A model generated the notes under the pieces. That model made no database searches and was not told where the DNA came from. It was given only the letters and a program-made list of their open reading frames with translations. Source: Mauremys mutica (Eukaryota; Chordata; Testudines; Geoemydidae). From it: DNA of 64,000 nucleotides. A program made the translations under genes and the position numbers. The stretch spans positions 64,372,948-64,436,947 of the forward strand of contig NC_059082.1 in the NCBI RefSeq assembly GCF_020497125.1, in the 5' to 3' direction. Shown here piece by piece: positions 29,201 to 38,200 of this stretch (position 1 is the first letter of the stretch; each line of letters opens with the position of its first letter).

Positions 29201-32200
29201 CTTACACACTTAGTTGTGAGCCTGCTTACTCAAACTAATGATTGAAATGATTCCTCTCCAGAAAAAAATAAAAAACAAAAGTTTACCGTTACATTTTCAT
29301 CTGAGTCAGGTACAGAATCAAGTAGTTCATCAAGTTCTTCCCCAATACTAATATCATCTCCATCTCCACAATCTAAACATGCTTCTGGCATAGAGAAAGA
29401 AATGTTTCCCCCATTTGCCAGCACTGCAGAAGGCAGAGAACTCTTTTCCACTTGAAGAGGCATGACGGAAGATATGGATTGCACAGGTATTGAAGCCAAG
29501 TCACTTGACACTTCTGGGACAAAGTTTGATGAGGAAACAGTAGAAAGTGTCTCTTGTTTCTCTTCTGATAAATCTGAAACAGGTAATTTGGGAAAGAAAC
29601 CAAAACTTTTAGTCAATGTTCTGCCAAAATAAATAAATAAATAAAATATTATTTCACCCCTTTTAATCTGGCACAAATATGTTTTGCCTTAAAGAAATTT
29701 AATTAAGATATAGAAGCTTAAGAAAAGCACACAATTGGTTTGTATTAACCAATTAACTTCAGAAGAAAATATGCAGATGTGTATTGCATATTGGAAATAT
29801 GCAGATATGTATTGGAATGTTTGCATATTTTGACATACTAAGCAAGCAAGCAAGAGTCGGAGACTTGTGGCCTAAGTTATTCCATTCTATGCTTTATTCT
29901 GCCTCCCTACATCCACCCCCTCAGCACTATTTTTTCCAAAATACAGGAGTTATATCAGACCACCACAATATTTAAAAAAGAGGGAACAATAAAAGTCAGG
30001 AGATTTAAATAAAGTTTGCACAGCCACCTTATGTGTGTATATGCATAAGAGAATACAGGTTAACAACATTCATTCAAATCCCTCAAAACCCTACACACCC
30101 TTCACACAGTCTATTAAGTTTAGTTTGCTGTCAAATTAAAAAACTGTTCTAAGAAGTGATATGTGAAGTTATTTCTTGGACTGACTTGAGAATTTTTTTT
30201 AATCGGCCTTTATATCTATTGTATTTTTTAAAATATTTTTTTTTAACCCTTTGAAGTAGAGACTGTGTCACCTTTACAAGTCACTATGGTTTACTTATAA
30301 TCTATGACAAGTGATGTGGGAGAAAACAGTGCTGAAGTCATCTTTGGAAGCAGCTTTCCTGGTTAGGTAATAATTGGAGATATACCAATCTCCTAGAACT
30401 GGAAGGGACCTTGAAAGGTCATCGAGTCCAGCCCCCTGCCTTCACTAGCAGGACCAATCTTTGCCCCAGATCCCTAAGTGGCCCCCTCAAGGATTGAACT
30501 CACAACCCTGGGTTTAGCAGGCCAATGCTCAAACCACTGACCTATCCCTTCCCCTGTTGTTATGCTCTTTGTATGCTCTTCACACACACACACACACTTG
30601 ACAGAAAAAATAATACCAGTTTCACAGAAGTCAAACTCAGAAGAGCTCATTTCATGATTCAGATAAAGAATTTTACAAATTTTTAACAATGACAAACACA
30701 TCAGTGTTGCACTCTGTATCTAGCTTCCTTTCATTAACAAACAATATTGTAGTCCAGGAAGACTCACCTGACTCAATATCTTCTACAGAAGAATTTGGAT
30801 TCTGTAAATAAGTAAAACATCAATCAATTAACTTGAGGCGCAACAAGACTCTTCAAGCATACATTTTTAAGTTTACCTTATCAATCTAAGTTTGACCTAA
30901 AATTTAGCTTTTGTAAAATTTATGAGAATTCAGGCGATTTCCACAATTAAAGATAAAAGAAAAATGGCTTTTCAAACAAAAGCATTCCTTGCAATGTGTG
31001 AAACCCAAGCACTGCAGCCATAAGAAATTGAAATTAACAAAAGTGAGATTAACTTAATAGATTTTCATTTAGTAAAATAAGATAAGTTCTTCATTTACTG
31101 TTTAGATTTAAATAAACTGTTTTAAAGTGTTCGTGTTTACTAATGTAATGTGTTATCAATTTTTGCTAACATCATCAGTTTACTATTTAGGTGGACTTTA
31201 TACCTCTAAGACCTGCATCTGTGCAGATCTCATAGTACATCTTTATTTGTGTCTGAGTTGCATTCAACTTGCTATCTTTAACCTATGTGAACCATAGTAC
31301 TCACTTGGCCATCTGTAGTACTTAAGTTGTCATTAAGTACAGAAAGCAATGCATAACTGTATCAATGTAGCAAGGCCTCGCGAATAATTAATAAGACCAA
31401 ACAGAGTAAAGACAGCATTTTTAACTGTATCTTTTATTCAAGGAAGTTCTTGTACAAGATAACTTGGATAAAAAAGAAGATACATTATACTCATGGCAAA
31501 ACCAAGCACAACGTTAGACAGGAATCCTAACCATTGCCTAAGATACAGAAACTTTAACCAAACATTAACTGGACAGTTTCACTTCACTGTAAGAATACAG
31601 CTCTTTCAAAATCATTTTATACTGTGAACATGTGGAATCTTACCTTAATTAATACTTCTCCAGAAACTGAGCTTGAGGAAGTTGGCTGCAATTAAACAGG
31701 TCATTGTAAGTATATAGTTGACATTAAAAACTCAGAATGAGGTTGAATAAAATAAAATAAGTCTTCCTTACCCTTGCTCTGACATAGGCTTTTCTTATTT
31801 TTAATCCTAGTTTCTGAGCAAGTTCTTGAGTCAGCTTTATCACACTTTCATCCTAAAAGGAATACATATACATTTCTATATATTTCTATACACACACACC
31901 CACCCTCAGGCAAAGTGATACAACTGTTTGGAATGAGAAAAGTAAACAAGAATTATAGTGTGCTTCTAACCCTACATTTAAATAAAAATTATAAACATCT
32001 GCCAATAACTGAGTTCAAAGGTATATCTCATTTTACCCAAGATGAGTTCAGATCCATAAAGACAAAGGCCTTTGCCAATTTAAAGTGGGATTTACAGATT
32101 CTCCACTTCGAGTATTTTTTGTAGTTTTACAAACTGAAGGCCACACTTCTATTAGCATGTCAACTATTAAAGCACATTGTTGAATATTTAAATTGTTTTT

Positions 32201-35200
32201 GGGAATATACTCTGTTGTATCGGGAAGCATTGTGTTAAAATCAAGTCATACTTCACTTTGTCCTAGTTAATTCATATTTTAGATGACAGATAGCATTTAG
32301 AATATCTGACAGTTTAAAGTTTGTTTTCAGAATATGTCATACAAAGTTACAAGAAGAATCAAGGCAGATCTACTTTAAACCTTAGGGCCAAGGTATTCAA
32401 ACAGGAGTACCTAAAGTTAGGCTTTTAAATTGAAATTTAGATACCTAGCTAAGTGGTCCAGTTTTCAGAAGTACTAAGAAGAGAAATGTCAACTGAAGTG
32501 GTCATGTGTGCCCAGCACTTTTAAATTTCTGGCCACTTTGCCAAAAATTTTGTCTTTAAAAGAAAAAAAAAAAGTCTCACAATTCACAGTCATGCCTTCT
32601 AAAGATTCATTTTGAACAGGGTGCCAGATTAAAGATATATATTAATCAATATTTAGAATAAAATGGAGAAAAAGTAACCATTCACTCCACAGCATAGATA
32701 GCAAAAGAAAAATCCATGATAGAGACTAGTCAGTGGCAGAAGCCACCTGAAACCAGGCAGAAGGGGGAATGCCAAGGATGAAACAGTCACGGGTCTTAAG
32801 AACTGCACAAAATCCATCACAAACAGAATATTCAACTAGTAATAACACCTGCCATTACATTACTGGGATAAGGAATATTTACATCACTCTTAAGTGCATT
32901 GTCTTTTTAAGTGGATCAGGAAATTGAGACAGCAGCTGCTGCCCCAGGCTCTCTCTGTCTCTCTCTGTCTCTCTCTGTCGGTGTCCCCTCCCTGCTCTAT
33001 ATGGAGAAGAAGAAGGGATAAGCGGAGTGTAGGAGCAAGGGGGAGGGGGACAACCTGACATTAGCCGCCCTCCCCCCACACACACACAGAGCAAGGAGGA
33101 GGCTCGGGGAGCAGCTCAAAGGCAGAGGGCAGGAGCAGCATATGGCAGTGGGGGGAGGGATAGCTGCAATTGCTAGGCTGCTGGCAGCTGCTGCAATTGC
33201 TAGGCTGCTGGCAGCTGCTGCAATTGCTAGGCTGCTGGCAGCTGCTGCAATTGCTAGGCTGCTGGCAGCTGCTGCACAGGGAACTTAGGGGAGCAGGGAG
33301 CTGATAGGGGAAGCTGATAGGGGGGCTGCCGGTCCACCCTGGTTCCAAGCCCCCACCAGCTAGCGCCAACGGGCTGCTCTTCCTGCAAGCAGTGGACAAA
33401 GCAGGCAGCTGCCAAACATTAGAAGGGACCATTGCACAACTTTAAACGAGCATGTTCCCTAGTTGATCAGCAACATAACAATGAAACAAGGTTAACCAGG
33501 ACGACTTTAAGTGAGGAGTTACTGTACAATGAATAAGTATTCGAGAAAACACTGTACTAGATAAATACCAGCTATTTCCAGAACATTATTTGTAAATTAA
33601 ATTTAACAACATAATTTACTTACCAGTGGTACAGCCAGAGAGCATTTTGCTACAACATCATAAGCCTTCTTATACCGTCCCAATTCATTTAAGGCTTTGG
33701 ATTTCCGATACAGAGCTCTGAAATTGTTTTCATTTAATCTTAAAGCTATTTCACAATCTTCTAGAACTTTATCATGCAATCTCTGTGAGAAAGGCAAAAA
33801 AGTTTAAGGGCTTATTCAACAAATCATATTTTGTTACTAGAGCAGTATATTCAAATAGCCTATATTTAAATCAAAAAGTGCTGAAAAACTGTACAGTTCC
33901 CAAGTAGGCTCTCTTCTTAGGATGTTATTCTTTCCTAATGTTTTACTTTTGGATAAAAGTGAGTAACTCTGACCCAAAATTCACCAGCTGTTTATTGTTC
34001 TTACTATCAGCATGGAATGCTATGTAGTCAGATTGCAAATGAAGACAGTATTTTGCCAAAGTATGCTAGAACCCCCTTTGTAGTCCAGCTAAAACATAAT
34101 TCAACCTTGATAGAATTAAAAAAAAAAGTTAGTATTTATTTCAAGGACGCTATTTACTATGTTTAATGAAAAATCACTGAACCAGGTAGCACGGCAGAGT
34201 AGTTACCTTACAAAGTGAGAGTTCACGCAGCAAAAATTACTAAAGCCTGATTGTACTAAGCCTCATGATCCCAGTTTATATTATCTGACAGAAGTGCAAT
34301 GTATCTGGCTCACAGAAAGACAAACAGCTCTATTACTTGGACATATTCTGGATAGTTCAGTTCTAGATGAATCAAAGGTAGAAGTAGTACAAGTTTTTAA
34401 GATTTTATTTTGAATTCATTCTGGAAATAAGACAGGGTTTTCTTTATGTAGTTGGAAAGGAAAGAAACAGTAATGCTGCCTTTGGTTCATTAATTCTTTG
34501 TATTTGATAGCTGTTGATGTATCAGTAAAATGGATCACTATAATGGTAAATGACAAATGGAAAATTTTAGAAGAGGCACCACAGATTATTTGTGTAAGGA
34601 AGTAGTACATGGCCTCATTCATTAGCAACTTTTCTAGACAATTAAGGAGCAGCACTGGTACTATATACACACACTTATGCTCCCTACATAGGTCACCCTG
34701 GTTGAAAAGGGCCACGTGCAAAGGTGAAAGTAAGCCGGTCTGGCGTACCGGCAAGAGCCAGTACGCCATGCCGGACCGCACTGGCTTTCACAGCTGGGAT
34801 TTAAAGGGCTCAGAGCTCCCCGCTGCTGCAGGCAGCCCAGAGCCCTTTGAATCCCGGCCGCGGCCGGGATTTAAAGGGCTCAGAGCTCCGAATCCCGGCC
34901 GCAGCTCTGGCGGCCGGGCTGTGGCCAGGATTTAAAGGGCTCGGGGCTCCCCTCAGCGGAAGGAGCTCCGGGCCCTTTAAATCCCAGCAAAACTCAGGGT
35001 CCCCCCCCCAGGGGGCTCCCAGCCACCTCTTCAGATGGGAGCCCCTGGTTGATTTAAAGGCCCTGGATCTCCCAGCCACAGCTGGTGCCCCAGGGCCTTT
35101 AAATCTTAAGAGGCCACGCCTCTTCCGGATGAGGCCATGCCCCCTCAGGACTCTGGCAGTCCCGGTAAGTCCTGTAAGTTAGGTTACACGTGGCCAGGGG

Positions 35201-38200
35201 TGAAAGTAAGTATAAAGCCCAGTGAAAATAGGGGGCATCATTAAGATCCCCCTCCACGGCCCCCCCAAGAACCATGTCCACCCACAGGCAAAAAGACAGT
35301 AGGAAAGTGGGTATATTAGCTGTACAAATCTTATCTGAAGGATGAACCTACCGCTTTATCAGCATTTGAGCCTGGTATGACCATTTTATATTAGTAGGAT
35401 ACTTTTAGTATTATTGTCTAAAAATATCCAGACACATGCCAACATATTTAAAGAGAAGATAGAGAATCTTCAAGTTTTGAATCATTTTGACTATTCTCAA
35501 ACTATAACCAAGAGCCCTTTATCTACCAGTGAATTTTCTATGGCTTCATGTTTTGTTAAGGTACTCTATCTGAAAAGCAGCAAAAGCTTAAAATAAAAAT
35601 AACTTACCAAATTTGAGTAACATGCTATCCGGTTTACATGCAGCTTCTCTAGTATTTCATTGGAAACATGGATTTCTTCAGAATTGGCATAATCTGATAT
35701 GTTTAAAGCTTCTGTATAGTGGCTCAGTGACCTTCCCCAATCACCTTCTCGGTATGCATCATTCCCTTCATTGAAGAGATTTCTAACAAGCCCTCGTATG
35801 AATAACTGGAACAAAGAAATACTCATGAACAGAAGAACTCTCTGCAAACATTTCATACTTCTGAATACATAACTCACAATTTTCTCGCAACAAGTTAATG
35901 AGGAAAAAATTGAATGCAAAGATTTGGTTTCCAGGTTAAAAGAAAATACACTATATGAAAAGTAGCAAGAGAAGTATTATCTAGGCATTTCTAAGGTACC
36001 CATTACCAAAGAACCTAGGCATAAATGTAGGGCTACACAATGTGTGTGTACATACACACACACTGAAATCTCAGAAGGGAAATGTTTGGATCAGACCAGT
36101 TGCCCGTTCATGTCCAAAACTCAAGCCACTGACAAAGGAGAGTTTTAATATCAACAGAAAGTGAGCTGCAAAACCAATTACCAGTTATCTACAACTGCAG
36201 AAAGATGCCTGGTAGATTCACATGGTGAAGCTACCTCCTCCTGACCAGCAATGAGGTGCTAAACTAACTTTACTGAAAATAGAACACGATCTTGATTCTT
36301 GAAATTGTAGGATCTAAATTTATAGCCAAGGTTGAGTGAACTGGCAGTCAAAAAATTCTCTCTGTGAGCTACTATTTAAGTTATTTCTGTGCATTCAAAT
36401 ATTTGATTATATACATAGCGGGTGGGACAGGCTAGTGAAAGGTAAATACCACTGTAATTTATCACTATTAAAAACTAGTAAAAATGTCACTTAGACCCTC
36501 AGAAAAACTTTGAATTTTTTTTTTAAAAGCATCACAAGGAAGAGATTTCCACCCATTATAGAATCATACATTTCTAATAAATTTCAGAGAATAACTCCAT
36601 TACCTCATACTGTTCTTGCGTCCCTGGATAGGGCAAAGTAGACCTAGGAATTAAAGATAAGCAAATTTTGTAAATTAATAGATTGTTAAAAACAAATATT
36701 CAACTGAAGGGTTCTGAGTGCCACAGACAAAACTAATTCATTCCCTGAGCACCATCCATTTTGTATACTAATGAGGCAGGAGTCATAGAAAAAAGAGTAG
36801 CTGTTAATTACATGATTGCACACTATTGTAATGCTTATGCACCAGTAGCCTAAATTAAGGGTGTATGGTCAGCCTTAATTCTGGCATTCCCTAACTTCCA
36901 AGTGCTTGATTTAGCAACCTTAATGTAGTCTTTGAAAATGCATCCCTACATACACGGGACAGGGGGACAGGTAAAAAGAGAGAAAAAATGTTTGGGGACT
37001 CTGACTCCCTCCCACTTCTGTAATTTTATCAGCATAGAACTCCCACACCCTGATCAGATACCCTCTACTGATGTTCAGAATGTGAGTAATCACTGCCTCA
37101 GGCAGCCAGTGCTGCCCTGGGAACTGAAGAGAGACAAGACCATTTCTGCTTCAAACTGCAGCCAAACAATATTGGGAGGTAGAGGAGCACAGGAAGGATC
37201 ACCTTATTTTGGCTTCAGTGAAAATCTGGGGCAGTCTATAAATGGGAAAGGAAAGAATTTCCCTTCCCCTGAAAATAGTGATAGCTGGGATGGACTAAGG
37301 AGCTCAGTAGGCCAGTTGCGGGGGAACAAGCCTTCCATGTTGGAGCACCCCATTCCTCTCTCTGAGGTTTAAAGAGCTGCTCTTTCTCCCAGCAGCCTTT
37401 CTGAACTGCCATGTTGTGATGAGAGGAGAGCTTGCATGTCTTCTGCTCTCCAAGGCCTCTCCTGCCGCTCCATTTCCAGGTTGGAGTAGGCAAATATCCT
37501 GCTTTGAGAAGGGGCTGTGTATGAAGGGAAAACACAGGCCCTCACCATTTCCTCCTCCAGTATTACATTAAAAGGGCTTTTAGGCACATAGATGGGAGAT
37601 GAACTCTACATTCAAGAGAAAAGAACAGGAGTACTTGTGGCACCTTAGAGACTAACAAATTTATTTGAGCATGAGCTTTCGTGGGCTACAGCCCATTTCA
37701 TCACATGCACAGAATGGAACATATAGTAAGGAGATATATACACCTCTACCTTGATATAATGCTGTCCTCGGGAGCCAAAAAATCTTACCGTGTTATAGGT
37801 GAAACCGCATTATATCGAACTTGCTTTGAACCACTGGAGTGCGCAGCCCTGCCCCCCCCCAGAGCACTGCTATATCCGAATTCGTGTTATATCAGGTCAC
37901 ATTATATTGAGGTAAAGGTGCATACACATACTGAGAACATAAAAAGTGGGAGTTGCCCTACCAGCATTCAAGGTCAGTAGATGTTACTACAAATAGCCTG
38001 CTGAGCTCCTCTGGAGCACACTTTCACTATCTGCACTAAACCCATAGCTTCCCCAAACGTACAGGTGTTCTTTCTCTCCCCATATTTGGCAACTGCTGTT
38101 TGGAGTAACAGTCTTTGCTCTTCAGACAGAGTGCTGCACCTGGCTTACCCCAATGACACAATGTCACATGAAAACAGGAGACATATCTCCTACTTTTGTT

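Noticed and set aside
33163..33276. Tandem repeat as a CRISPR array
   Set aside because: Units are contiguous without spacers and the DNA is vertebrate; no CRISPR structure exists in the window.
33061..33432. Frame with repeated SSCQQPSNC as a repeat protein
   Set aside because: It is the translation of a 27-bp tandem repeat inside a truncated Tigger-like element.
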